DNA from: Evansella sp. AB-P1
GTDB lineage: Bacteria > Bacillota > Bacilli > Bacillales > Salisediminibacteriaceae
Length of the DNA stretch: 64,000 nt
Reading direction: 5' to 3'
Assembly: GCF_029688925.1 (NCBI RefSeq)
Contig: NZ_JARUKY010000004.1
Span: forward strand, 186,001-250,000
Each line of letters begins with the position of its first letter. The stretch's first letter is position 1. Position numbers and translations under genes: made by a program. Positions 36,567-46,813 of the stretch are shown here, piece by piece. A model generated the notes under the pieces. It saw only the letters and a list, made by a program, of their open reading frames with translations, was not told the DNA's origin and did no database searches.

Positions 36567-36601
36567 ATTCCGCACCTAACGAACGTTATTGGTGCGGAAC
36601 A
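36567..36601. terminator. Bidirectional terminator between ytsP and the GGDEF gene
   Basis: Arms TTCCGCACCTAA and TTATTGGTGCGGAA pair well. The T-tract is poor on the plus side but T-containing on both. Confidence 0.6.
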
Positions 36602-36609
36602 ACTTCTTA

Positions 36610-38922
36610 TTATGGTGTAAATTTCACTTTATTTCTACCATTTTCTTTAGCATTATAAAGGGCTTGGTCAGCAAAATTAAATAATGTCTTTAAGGACTTA
36701 TTACCGATAGTTTCACTCCAACTTGCCACTCCACAAGACACTGTCACATGAGGATTGGTTATTTTCATTACTCTTTCTCTAATTCTCTCAGCTATCTTTA
36801 CCGCATCCTCTAGTTCAGCCCCACGTAGATACACCGCTAACTCTTCCCCGCCCCAGCGTGCGGCTAAATCTTGATGTCCTCTTATATTATCATTAATAGA
36901 ATTTGCTACTTGAATAATTACATCATCCCCAATTTGGTGCCCAAAACGATCGTTAATTTGCTTAAAGTGATCAATATCAATTAATATAAACGACCCTTTT
37001 TGATCTTGATTAAAGGATTGAGTAATTTGGTCATCCAAATATTCTCTCGTGTATAGCTTTGTTAAATAATCAGTAATGACGAGATGCTCTAGTTCACCGT
37101 GAAGAATAGAGTTCACAAACGCTAATGTTGAATGTTGTACAAGAGAACGAAACAATTTAAACATGTCGAAACTAAAGGAATATGCTTGACTGCCTAAAAC
37201 CATCACAGCACCTATAACTTCTTTATTATGGATCATTGGAACGATCATCATAGAGTGAAAGTTCGAGTCATTTCCTAATTCAACATTACCTTTGAAGACC
37301 CCTTCTTTATTCGTTCTTACTTTTTCTACAATGGGTTTTAACGTATGGATACAATCAATAGAAAAAAAGTAACTACTGCTCCCATCCAAAATATCCTGAG
37401 AACTAAAATTCTTATCTCTAAAAATAATAAACCCCACTTCATCTGCTGAAAAATCTTGAACCATGCGGTTTACCATATATTGAACAACATCAGATAGCTT
37501 TAAATTTTCATTTAGCTGCTGAGAGGTTTGGTTAATTAGCTTTAAGTTAGCTATATGCTGTTGAGATTGTTGGTATAATTCTGCGTTCTCAATTGCACTT
37601 CCTCCAGTGTCAGCTAAAACTTGAATAAATTCTAATTCATCCTCAAGGAAAACTTTTGTGCTTAGTGCTCCCATTTTAAACACGCCATATACTCCTTGCT
37701 TTCCTTTTAATGGAACATATAAAAATGTTTTACTTTCGTTTATTGAAACCTCTAGTTGAAGATGTCCGGTTAAATAGGCTTTTGCTGCCAAATCGTCCTC
37801 CGTTGAAACTTGAAAATCTAAGGGTTCAATTGGAAGATGCTCAGGAACATTCCAATCATGAGATAATAGTAAATTTATTTGAAAGCTTGGATATGCTTCA
37901 AAAAGTGCTTGTAAAATTTCCTCCAATATTGCGTTAACATCCATAGAGGAATGAAATTTGCGATTTACCTTAAGTAATAGATCTTTACGTGTCTTATCAA
38001 ATAACATTTGCTCGTAATCAATCATACGTTTAAACCATGGTGCTATAGATTTTAATAGAACTGTTATCAATTCGATGGACTTTAACATGGCACGATTGTT
38101 CTTATCTAAAAAGATTACGATTCCAAGGTACTTTATTCCATAAGATACAGGTATTATTATGATATTTTCATATTCACATTGCTTTGAAAAAAGCTTTCTA
38201 TCTTTTATATCTATGTAGTGTAATGCCGTAAAACCTTTTTCTTTCATTTCCAGAAAATAGTTTATCAAACTTTCTTTATCAATCTCGTATAATTCCTTCC
38301 ACTGTAATACACTTTTATCTGTGGCCTCCACAGGATTGAATACTTGACTTGCCTTATTTGTTAATGAAAATATTACTTCTCCCTGATAGTTATTTAATTG
38401 ATGTAGACAATTGAGAAAATGGTGTGAGAATACTTGAATATCGCTTGTATATTCTGTTTCTTTCAATATACGACTAATGAAGTAATGAACACTATCTTTA
38501 TTTAATAGATGCTTGTTCCTTTTTTCCTCTTCAATAAGCTTCGTTCCTATTTGCAGTGACTTTATTAACCCAAGTAACAAAGTTGATACTACTTTTTTGT
38601 CGTATTTGCTTTTCTCCGTTATTATACCTAAATACCCGTACCAGTCTTCCAAATCAGCTGGAAGCTCGATTAATTTCCTGTACATATGGTATTCTCTATT
38701 TGAATATGTAAGTTCTTTTGTATTAGTAAATTCTTCAACAGAATGATAAAAGTCAATCATCTCTTTTGACAGGTCACCATATTCATGTGTAATTAAGATT
38801 TCTCCTTCTCTATTACACAAAAAAATAATTGCTGGTGAAAAATCATTCTCTAATGAATTATCTTCATTCAAAAGCATATAAAATAACTTAGAGAAATTTA
38901 TTGAACACGGTTCTAAAACCAT
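36610..38922 (-). CDS. ytrP: GAF-domain diguanylate cyclase (YtrP-like, GGDEF)
   Basis: About 770 aa. The N-terminal half has no clear domain; GAF-like modules cover about residues 320-455 and 475-610; a C-terminal GGDEF domain spans about 615-770. Catalytic signature: LAARWGGEELAVYL (GGEEL, an accepted variant), with DIDHFKQINDRFGHQIGDD for metal and GTP binding. Upstream of GGEEL the I-site reads RGHQD rather than RxxD, so product inhibition may be lost. No transmembrane segment is visible, so it is cytosolic. The ATG at 38922 (AGTAGGG upstream) is favoured over 38949, which has no ribosome binding site; this is uncertain. Confidence 0.88.
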   Translation of the reverse strand: MVLEPCSINFSKLFYMLLNEDNSLENDFSPAIIFLCNREGEILITHEYGDLSKEMIDFYHSVEEFTNTKELTYSNREYHMYRKLIELPADLEDWYGYLGIITEKSKYDKKVVSTLLLGLIKSLQIGTKLIEEEKRNKHLLNKDSVHYFISRILKETEYTSDIQVFSHHFLNCLHQLNNYQGEVIFSLTNKASQVFNPVEATDKSVLQWKELYEIDKESLINYFLEMKEKGFTALHYIDIKDRKLFSKQCEYENIIIIPVSYGIKYLGIVIFLDKNNRAMLKSIELITVLLKSIAPWFKRMIDYEQMLFDKTRKDLLLKVNRKFHSSMDVNAILEEILQALFEAYPSFQINLLLSHDWNVPEHLPIEPLDFQVSTEDDLAAKAYLTGHLQLEVSINESKTFLYVPLKGKQGVYGVFKMGALSTKVFLEDELEFIQVLADTGGSAIENAELYQQSQQHIANLKLINQTSQQLNENLKLSDVVQYMVNRMVQDFSADEVGFIIFRDKNFSSQDILDGSSSYFFSIDCIHTLKPIVEKVRTNKEGVFKGNVELGNDSNFHSMMIVPMIHNKEVIGAVMVLGSQAYSFSFDMFKLFRSLVQHSTLAFVNSILHGELEHLVITDYLTKLYTREYLDDQITQSFNQDQKGSFILIDIDHFKQINDRFGHQIGDDVIIQVANSINDNIRGHQDLAARWGGEELAVYLRGAELEDAVKIAERIRERVMKITNPHVTVSCGVASWSETIGNKSLKTLFNFADQALYNAKENGRNKVKFTP

Positions 38923-39063
38923 ATAAATCCCTACTTTCTCAATTGCCATATAAAATTTTTAATATGATATTCTATACTCCTATCGTATAACAAAAAGCTG
39001 GCCTACTGTTGCACAATTTTGTAAAAATACATATTTTTATTTTTAAACTTTAAGGATTTTCCC

Positions 39064-39092
39064 TTGACTTACACTTTTGAAAATTATACACT
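39064..39092 (+). promoter_or_regulatory. Sigma-A promoter of rpsD
   Basis: -35 TTGACT at 39064-39069 and -10 TACACT at 39087-39092 with a 17-bp spacer. It lies just upstream of the structured rpsD leader. A second TATAAT-like box overlaps at 39092-39097. Confidence 0.65.
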
Positions 39093-39109
39093 ATAATTTG
39101 TGTTAATAA

Positions 39110-39300
39110 GACAGCCACGGTAAACGTCATGTGGTTTCATTTTATTCCCGTTTGATAGTCACATTCATTGTACTGGCGCAGCATGCGTCGCAGCAAATCC
39201 TGCTGCTAAAAAACGAGGTGTATCCCGTAACCTCTAGCTGTCGAGGCGAAGATACATGAAAGTAAAATGCCCAAGTGATCGAGATTACCACTGTTGATTA
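39110..39300 (+). ncRNA. rpsD mRNA leader (ribosomal protein S4 autoregulatory element)
   Basis: A GC-richer, structured 190-nt 5' UTR in an otherwise AT-rich gap, directly before rpsD. It contains several local pairings (GCAGCATGCGTCGC, AGCAAATCCTGCTGCT, GAGGTG...) and a conserved-looking TGCCCAAGTGATCGAGATTA end. In B. subtilis rpsD is autoregulated by S4 binding its own leader; I assign this by position and structure, and the fold has not been computed. Confidence 0.72.
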
Positions 39301-39336
39301 TTTTCACTAATTTCACAAAATAAAGGAGGGCTCATT

Positions 39337-39939
39337 ATGAGTCGATATACTGGACCAAGCTGGAAGCTTTCCCGTCGCTTAGGAATTTCTTTAAGCGGAA
39401 CTGGAAAAGAGCTTCAAAAGCGCCCATACGGACCGGGGGAACACGGACCGAACCAACGTAAGAAAATGTCTGAATACGGATTACAATTACAAGAGAAGCA
39501 AAAGCTTCGTCACATGTACGGAATGAACGAACGTCAATTCCGTAAATTATTTGATCAAGCTGGTAAATTAAAAGGTATCCATGGTGAAAATTTCATGATC
39601 CTTCTTGAATCTCGCCTTGATAACCTTGTTTACAGATTAGGCCTTGCACGTACTCGTCGACAAGCACGTCAACTTGTAAACCACGGTCATATTACAGTAG
39701 ATGGCGGACGCGTTGATATCGCTTCCTACCGTGTACAACCAGGTCAAGTAATTGGATTACGTGAAAAGTCTCGTAACCTTGATATCATTAAAGATTCTGT
39801 AGAAGTAACTGACTTCGTACCAGCATATCTTGAAATTGATGCAGAAAAATTAGAAGGTAGATTCAGTCGTCTTCCAGAAAGATCTGAATTACCTGCTGAA
39901 ATTACTGAACAGTTAATCGTTGAATTCTATTCACGTTAA
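39337..39939 (+). CDS. rpsD: 30S ribosomal protein S4
   Basis: Primary 16S rRNA-binding protein and translational repressor of its own mRNA. 200 aa, the usual length. [16 protein letters not shown] at the N-terminus is typical of the zinc-free Bacillus form, and the S4 RNA-binding domain is at about residues 91-155 ([19 protein letters not shown]). Perfect AAAGGAGG ribosome binding site. Codon use is noticeably more biased than its neighbours (CGT, GGT), as expected for a ribosomal gene. Confidence 0.98.
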   Translation: MSRYTGPSWKLSRRLGISLSGTGKELQKRPYGPGEHGPNQRKKMSEYGLQLQEKQKLRHMYGMNERQFRKLFDQAGKLKGIHGENFMILLESRLDNLVYRLGLARTRRQARQLVNHGHITVDGGRVDIASYRVQPGQVIGLREKSRNLDIIKDSVEVTDFVPAYLEIDAEKLEGRFSRLPERSELPAEITEQLIVEFYSR

Positions 39940-39943
39940 GGAC

Positions 39944-39994
39944 ATAACCTGTCTCAAAGGAATTTATTTCTTTTGGAGACAGGTTATTTTTTTA
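39944..39994 (+). terminator. Terminator of rpsD
   Basis: Perfect 12-bp stem ATAACCTGTCTC/GAGACAGGTTAT followed by TTTTTTT. Confidence 0.94.
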
Positions 39995-40103
39995 TTTATT
40001 TTATTGCTCTGTAATTGTAAGCTTTATCTACAGTTTCTTATTACATAGTTCAATCTCCTTAATTCTCCATTATGGTTCATTATAGAACTTATTAGGATTA
40101 CCA

Positions 40104-40890
40104 ATTTTCAGGGTATACCGCCCATGCAAGTGTAAATTTGCACCATGGGAAATGAAAATGTTCTTTCTAAAGAATACTACCTTCCCGCATTTGTGATCTT
40201 CCGCAGTTTGTGGGAAGAACATCGTCTTCATTCATCCCGCATTGCTTTTTTCTCTTCATTTGCGGGTACATTGGCGGCTTCTATCTTACCGCATTTCAAT
40301 TTTTCCACTAATTGCGGGCAGATAAGCGGCTTCTATCTTATTTTTTCAGAGTAGACCGCCGATGCAAGTGTAAATTTGCACCATGAGGTATGAAAATAGT
40401 TATTTTTGTCGATACTTCAATTTGCTTTTATACCCCGTATTTTCAGGGTAGACCGCCCGTGCAAGTGAAGGCTTGCACCATGGCGCATGAAAATGTTCTT
40501 TCTAAAGTATACTACCTTCCCACAATTCTTCTTATCTCCATTTGCGGGCTCATTGGCGACCTTCTATATTCCTGCAAACCTTCCTTTACCGATTTGCAGG
40601 CTTATTGACGGCCTTCTATACTACTGCAAATCTCTTTTTCCGATTTGCAGGCTTATTGACGGCCTTCTATACTACTGCAAATCTCTTTTTCCGATTTGCA
40701 GGCTTATTGGCGGCCTTCTATATTACCGCAAATCTCTTTTTCCGATTTGCAGGCTTATTGACGACCTTCTATACTACCGCAAATCTCTTTTACCGATTTG
40801 CAGGCTTATTGGCGGCCTTCTATATTACCGCAAACCTCTTTTACCGATTTGCAGGCTTATTGGCGGCTTCTATCTTATTTTCAGGGTAGA
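40104..40890 (+). repeat. Repeat island 3: hairpin elements and cargo modules
   Basis: Full elements at 40104-40159, 40342-40397 and 40439-40494; closing half element at 40877-40890 (ATTTTCAGGGTAGA). Spacers: the CCCGCATTT module (40160-40341, also at 18838 and 20248), the 40-bp GTCGATACTTCAATTTGC module (40398-40438, nearly identical to 19931 and 20430), then a 51-bp tandem array. The module order from 40104 to 40438 parallels 20192-20475. It fills most of the rpsD-tyrS gap; no real gene is seen. Confidence 0.88.
40541..40870 (+). repeat. Tandem array 2: 51-bp hairpin units
   Basis: GATTTGCAGG recurs at 40591, 40642, 40693, 40744, 40795 and 40846, an exact 51-bp period, preceded by a variant unit at 40541 (TTTGCGGGCTCATTGGCGAC). 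Unit arms GATTTGCAG/CTGCAAATC enclose CTTATTGACGGCCTTCTAT. The units are the reverse complement of array 1 units at 19381-19679. Open frames across it are a by-product of the period being a multiple of three. Confidence 0.93.
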
Positions 40891-40986
40891 TAATAAAATA
40901 TAAAAATAGGAGCATCTCCATTTTTAATAGGAGTGCCCCAATGTTATGATTAATTATAAAGTTAAGATTCTTATACTTAACTAGAA

Positions 40987-42288
<1,302 letters not shown>

Positions 42289-42302
42289 TTACTAATGAAA
42301 TA

Positions 42303-42545
42303 CAAAAAAACTCCTCCCTGTAAAATACATAGGGACGAGTTGTTCGCGGTACCACCCTGATTGAAAATTTTTAAATGTAAATTTTCCTCTCAATATGGTT
42401 AACGCCTCATCTACGTCCTTCTTTATGAAGAAATACTCCAAGGAGGTAATTCATTTTCGTCTATGTATCGGTTCACAGCACCACCGATTCTCTGGGACAG
42501 GGAGACGAAGACTACTTTCTTCCTTTTCATTGTAAAAATATGAAT
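42303..42545 (-). promoter_or_regulatory. T-box riboswitch (tyrosine) upstream of tyrS
   Basis: On the minus strand the invariant T-box AGGGTGGTACCGCG is at 42357-42344. A terminator follows at 42341-42304 (ACTCGTCCCTATG/CAGGGAGGAGT plus a T-run). Stem I contains AGAGAATCGGTGG and the specifier loop GAATTACC, in which the tyrosine codon TAC lies at 42448-42446. Uncharged tRNA-Tyr should stabilise the antiterminator and allow tyrS transcription. Confidence 0.95.
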
Positions 42546-42560
42546 AGTTTCTAATGAATA

Positions 42561-42590
42561 TTTTTACCATACTACATTCTTGTTTGTCAA
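42561..42590 (-). promoter_or_regulatory. Sigma-A promoter of tyrS
   Basis: -35 TTGACA (42590-42585) and -10-like TAAAAA (42566-42561) with an 18-bp spacer, immediately upstream of the T-box leader. Confidence 0.6.
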
Positions 42591-42733
42591 TAAAATTTTG
42601 ATTAATATGCATTTCCCAACTTTTTATACTTATATTGAAGTTTTTATTACATTTAAAGAAATGTACATGTTATTTCATTATAAACTTCTTTTTTATGCTA
42701 TAATATTCATGACTTTTTAGGAGGTTTGCCTGT

Positions 42734-45679
42734 ATGAGTAAAGAACGATTTTCTTTAAATAAACTCTTTAATAAAAGAGAAACACAATATGTGTTTAAAG
42801 GGGTGCGTATTACCTCTCAAGTATTTTGGAACTTATTTTTAATTTTTGCTATTCTCGGAACAATGCTCTTATTTTTTGTAGGTGGAGCAGGTGCAGGGTA
42901 TTTTGCATCCCTTGTAAAAGATGAGCCTGTTCGGACCTATGATGAACTATTAAGAGACATATATGATTATGAAGAAGCGACAGAAATTTATTTTGCAGAC
43001 AATGTGTATCTTGGGGATTTACCTAGTCCTTTGGAACGAAGAGAAATTCCTTTAGAGGATATATCAGACCACGTAATCAATGCTGTCATAGCAACAGAAG
43101 ACGAATACTTCTTTGAACATGATGGAATTGTTCCAAAGGCTTTATTAAGAGCTTTGTATCAAGACTTTTCTAACGCAGCAATGCAAACAGGGGGAAGTAC
43201 CTTAACTCAACAGTTAATAAAAAATCAAATTTTAACAAGTGAAGTAACACATGATCGTAAAGCAGCAGAAATTTTACTAGCCTTAAGAGTAGAGAGCTTT
43301 TTTGAAAAAGATGAAATTCTCGAAGCCTATTTAAATGTTGTTCCATTTGGTAGAAATTCATCTGGTAGACAAATTGCTGGAATTCAAGCAGCTGCACAAG
43401 GTTTATTTGGTGTAAATGCAAATGAGCTTGATATACCTCAAGCAGCTTTTATAGCAGGATTACCACAAAGTCCATTTGCTTACACTCCTTTCACATCACA
43501 AGGGGAAGTAAAGGAAAACATGGATGCAGGCTTAAATCGAATGAGAACTGTTTTATATAGAATGTACTCACAAGAGTATATTTCTGAAGCAGATTATCAA
43601 GAAGCACTTAATTATGATATTCGAGAAAATCTAATAGAACCAAGACCAAGTAGTATTGATGATTATCCATACATTACAGATTTAGTTCGTTCGAAGGCAC
43701 GAGATTTATTAGCAACCGTGTTAATGGAGGAAGATGGAATTGATATTGAAGATATAGACGATCCGTCACAAATTGCTTTAACTGAACAAAGATACAAGGA
43801 AGAAGCCGCACGACTACTACAAAGAAATGGATATAAAGTCCATACAACAATTGATAAGGAAATTTATGATGCTCATCAACAAGTTGTAGCTGATTATGCA
43901 GACAGCTTTGGGCCAAGTTTATCGGGAACGAGAACAAATGAACATGGTGAAACAGTAGAAAGACAATTTCTAGAAGAAACCGGCTCAGTTCTCATTGAAA
44001 ATAGTACAGGGAGAATTTTAAGCTTTGTCGGTGGTAGAGACTATTCACAAGAAAATTATAATCATGCAACACAAGCAGAACGACAAACTGGTTCCACAAT
44101 GAAGCCACTGCTTACTTATGCTTTAGGGTTTGAAGCAGGAGTGTTACAACCAGGAATTATTACTCCAGATACGGAGTTTTACTATCCTCCACCTGATGAT
44201 GATCAAGAGGTAAACAACTTTGAAGGTGGTCATATGGGTATCATTACTGCGCGTGAAGCGTTGCAACGTTCAAGAAACGTTCCAGCAGTGAGAGAAGCAT
44301 TAAAAATACCTCATGAGTTTCGAAGAGCTGGACTAGAAAAGTTTGGTTTAGGTGAATTTCTACCGGATGACTACTCTTTTCCACATCCATCATCACCTTT
44401 AGGAACGTTAGAAATGACTGTGGAAGGAAATACATCTGCTTATTCTACGTTTGCAAATGGAGGAAAACATATAGAAAGCTACTTAATAGAAAGAATTGAA
44501 ACATCTAGTGGAGAGATTATTTTCGAGCACGATTCAGAACCTGTGGAAGTTTTTTCTCCACAAACCAGCTATTTAATGGTTGATATGATGAGAGATGTAC
44601 TGCGTTCCCCGGGTACAGCTGCAGATATACCTGGTTATCTTAACTTCACTGCAGATTGGGCTGGAAAAACAGGAACGACACAGGAAGCTCGAGATTACTG
44701 GTTTATCGGTTTTAACCCTAATGTAACATTAGGTACTTGGATTGGTTATGGAAATAATGAACAACTGTCCGGGAGTTACTCTCCTAGATTAAAGAGACTA
44801 TGGGCAAATATGGCAAATGCATTATATGAAGTAAATCCAGAGCTAATTGGTCCTTCAGAACGTTTTGAATCCCCTGGTGGAATTGTTCAACAATCTATTT
44901 GTGGAATTTCTGGAAAACTTCCTTCTGATCTTTGTCGTGAAGCTGGATTAGTTACTACAGACTTGTTTAATATTGACTTCATACCAACAGAAGAAGATGA
45001 TAGTCTAGAAAGAGTAAATTATGTAAGAGTTGATGGAAGTTATTATAAGGCTCTTGAAACTACACCTTTAGAATTTACGAATGAAGGCATTTCTATAAAA
45101 GAAGATTATTTTGAGTTCGCTGGTGGTGACTTTTCAGATTTAATTCCAGATGACTGGGAAATGATTATTCCAGATGAAGAGGCACCTGACAATGAAAAAA
45201 CACCAGATGAATTAAACTCCCTTGAAGCAAATAGAAATTCGATTACTTGGGATGAGCACCATGAAGAAGATATTATTGGATATAGAGTATACTATTCACC
45301 TGAGGAAGGTACTGAGTTCAGGCTTGTAGAAAGCATCAAATGGGATGAGGACTTTACTTACTCTGGTTCTAATGGCGCCTACTATGTTATAGCTGTTGAT
45401 GTTGCTGGAAGGGAGTCTTCTCCAAGTGACCAAGTAGTGATCGGTGAGTATGTTGATCCATCTGAGGAATCAGATGATGATGACAATAATGACAGAGGCA
45501 ACAGAAACGATCGTGGAAATAGAGACGATCGAAACGGAAACAATGAAAACAATGAAGATGAAGATGACGATGATAATAACGGCAATAATGGTAATGGTAA
45601 TGGTAATAATCAAGATAACCGTAACAACAATGGAAATCGACCGGATGATGATGATGATAATAACGAAAATGAAGAATAA
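42734..45679 (+). CDS. Class A penicillin-binding protein (PBP1A family) with FN3 domain and acidic tail
   Basis: Bifunctional peptidoglycan synthase. 981 aa: short cytoplasmic part, transmembrane helix (about residues 30-58), GT51 glycosyltransferase (ATEDEYFFEHDG about 121-132, GGSTLTQQLIKNQ about 153-165), and transpeptidase with TGSTMKP (active Ser in STMK, about 453), SRNVPA (about 512) and KTGTTQ (about 644). A fibronectin type III-like domain follows (about 830-905), then a roughly 70-residue tail of almost only Asp, Asn, Gly, Glu and Arg. AGGAGG ribosome binding site; -10 TATAAT at 42699. I recall PBP genes next to tyrS in Geobacillus and B. cereus; I cannot name the paralogue. Confidence 0.93.
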   Translation: MSKERFSLNKLFNKRETQYVFKGVRITSQVFWNLFLIFAILGTMLLFFVGGAGAGYFASLVKDEPVRTYDELLRDIYDYEEATEIYFADNVYLGDLPSPLERREIPLEDISDHVINAVIATEDEYFFEHDGIVPKALLRALYQDFSNAAMQTGGSTLTQQLIKNQILTSEVTHDRKAAEILLALRVESFFEKDEILEAYLNVVPFGRNSSGRQIAGIQAAAQGLFGVNANELDIPQAAFIAGLPQSPFAYTPFTSQGEVKENMDAGLNRMRTVLYRMYSQEYISEADYQEALNYDIRENLIEPRPSSIDDYPYITDLVRSKARDLLATVLMEEDGIDIEDIDDPSQIALTEQRYKEEAARLLQRNGYKVHTTIDKEIYDAHQQVVADYADSFGPSLSGTRTNEHGETVERQFLEETGSVLIENSTGRILSFVGGRDYSQENYNHATQAERQTGSTMKPLLTYALGFEAGVLQPGIITPDTEFYYPPPDDDQEVNNFEGGHMGIITAREALQRSRNVPAVREALKIPHEFRRAGLEKFGLGEFLPDDYSFPHPSSPLGTLEMTVEGNTSAYSTFANGGKHIESYLIERIETSSGEIIFEHDSEPVEVFSPQTSYLMVDMMRDVLRSPGTAADIPGYLNFTADWAGKTGTTQEARDYWFIGFNPNVTLGTWIGYGNNEQLSGSYSPRLKRLWANMANALYEVNPELIGPSERFESPGGIVQQSICGISGKLPSDLCREAGLVTTDLFNIDFIPTEEDDSLERVNYVRVDGSYYKALETTPLEFTNEGISIKEDYFEFAGGDFSDLIPDDWEMIIPDEEAPDNEKTPDELNSLEANRNSITWDEHHEEDIIGYRVYYSPEEGTEFRLVESIKWDEDFTYSGSNGAYYVIAVDVAGRESSPSDQVVIGEYVDPSEESDDDDNNDRGNRNDRGNRDDRNGNNENNEDEDDDDNNGNNGNGNGNNQDNRNNNGNRPDDDDDNNENEE

Positions 45680-45701
45680 TTGATATGTATTGTATTAAAA
45701 C

Positions 45702-45743
45702 AAGGAACTATAGGGAATAAACCCTATATGTTCCTTATTTTTT
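45702..45743 (+). terminator. Terminator of the PBP gene
   Basis: AAGGAAC/GTTCCTT outer and TAGGG/CCCTA inner stems, followed by a T-rich tract. Confidence 0.88.
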
Positions 45744-45875
45744 ATCTATATTATTATTGGTGCTTATCTTCTTTTCATGAATTATATAATTTAAATTATC
45801 TTCATTTATCTATATTTTCGTATATGATATATTTAATGAAAGATCTTCTTAATAATTGGAAAAAGGTGGCATATT

Positions 45876-46508
45876 ATGAAACATAAAAAAACCTATTATT
45901 CAATTGAACTAGCTAGTCAAGATCGGGAATTTATTGTTGAAGGTCCTGTTACAACAGACGCATTTAAATCATATGACTTTGATAAGGGACTTGTTGCATT
46001 TCGTCCGCCTAAACAGCAGCAACAAGCATTACTTAAAGTTACTGAATTACCGGAAAGCAGACTCATCATTGCTAGAGAAAACAATATAATAATAGGATAT
46101 GCCACCTTTTTGTATCCAGACCCATTAGAACGTTGGTCAGAGGTACAACTGGATAATTTACTTGAACTTGGTGCAATTGAAGTTTCTGCAAATTTTAGAG
46201 GTTACAATATTGCAAAGAATTTATTAAAAGTTGCAATGATGGATGATGCAATGGAAGATTATATTATTATAACTACAGAGTATTATTGGCACTGGGATTT
46301 AAAAACAACGGGACTATCTGTTTGGGAATACCGTGATATTATGGAAAAAGTTATGAATTCAGGAGGATTAGAGTGGTATGCAACAGATGACCCAGAAATT
46401 TGTTCTCATCCAGCTAATTGTTTGATGGCTAGAATTGGAAAGAGAGTGCATCCAGATGCCGTACACGAATTTGATAGAGTACGCTTTAAACATAAATACA
46501 TGATTTAG
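45876..46508 (+). CDS. acuA: AcuA: GNAT acetyltransferase acting on acetyl-CoA synthetase
   Basis: In B. subtilis AcuA acetylates the active-site Lys of AcsA and switches it off. 210 aa with a GNAT core: the acetyl-CoA binding region IEVSANFRGYNIAKNLLKVAM is near residues 92-112. AAAGGTGG precedes the ATG. It heads acuABC, but the usual divergent acsA gene is not beside it; the upstream neighbour is the PBP gene. A repeat (46595-46705) separates it from acuB. Confidence 0.92.
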   Translation: MKHKKTYYSIELASQDREFIVEGPVTTDAFKSYDFDKGLVAFRPPKQQQQALLKVTELPESRLIIARENNIIIGYATFLYPDPLERWSEVQLDNLLELGAIEVSANFRGYNIAKNLLKVAMMDDAMEDYIIITTEYYWHWDLKTTGLSVWEYRDIMEKVMNSGGLEWYATDDPEICSHPANCLMARIGKRVHPDAVHEFDRVRFKHKYMI

Positions 46509-46594
46509 GTATTTACGAAGACTACCATTCTTCGTTTTGTTTCATTTTAATAGTTAATACGACTGAAAAGAAATTTTATCTTAAGAAAAGTAAT

Positions 46595-46705
46595 GCGTAG
46601 GTCATCCTAAGTCCCAGTTAGCTGTATCTAGGCGTAACTGGAGGACTGCAGGATTACGCTGTTGCCCACAGGACGTGGGACTTACCTTAGGTGTAATTGG
46701 AGTTT
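46595..46705 (-). repeat. GTCCT-loop repeat inside the acu cluster (inverted, partly degenerate)
   Basis: On the minus strand: ATTACACCTAAGG, CCCACGTCCTGTGGG, GCGTAATCCTGCAGTCCT, then AGTTACGCCTAGATACAGC. The GTCCT hairpin is perfect, but the outer stem is only partly paired. It occupies the middle of the 305-bp acuA-acuB gap. Confidence 0.72.
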
Positions 46706-46813
46706 GTTCAGAGCTAATCAAACCTATTAGAATATTATATCCAGTGATGACCAATACTTATGAGCTAAGGGAATGATCAGAAAGAATTATTCTTACCAAA
46801 AGGAGTGATAGTA

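Noticed and set aside
40487-40903. Open frames with repeats such as ICRLIDGLLYYCKSLF across the second array
   Set aside because: Same period-of-three artefact; two overlapping plus-strand frames are equally open and neither has initiation signals.
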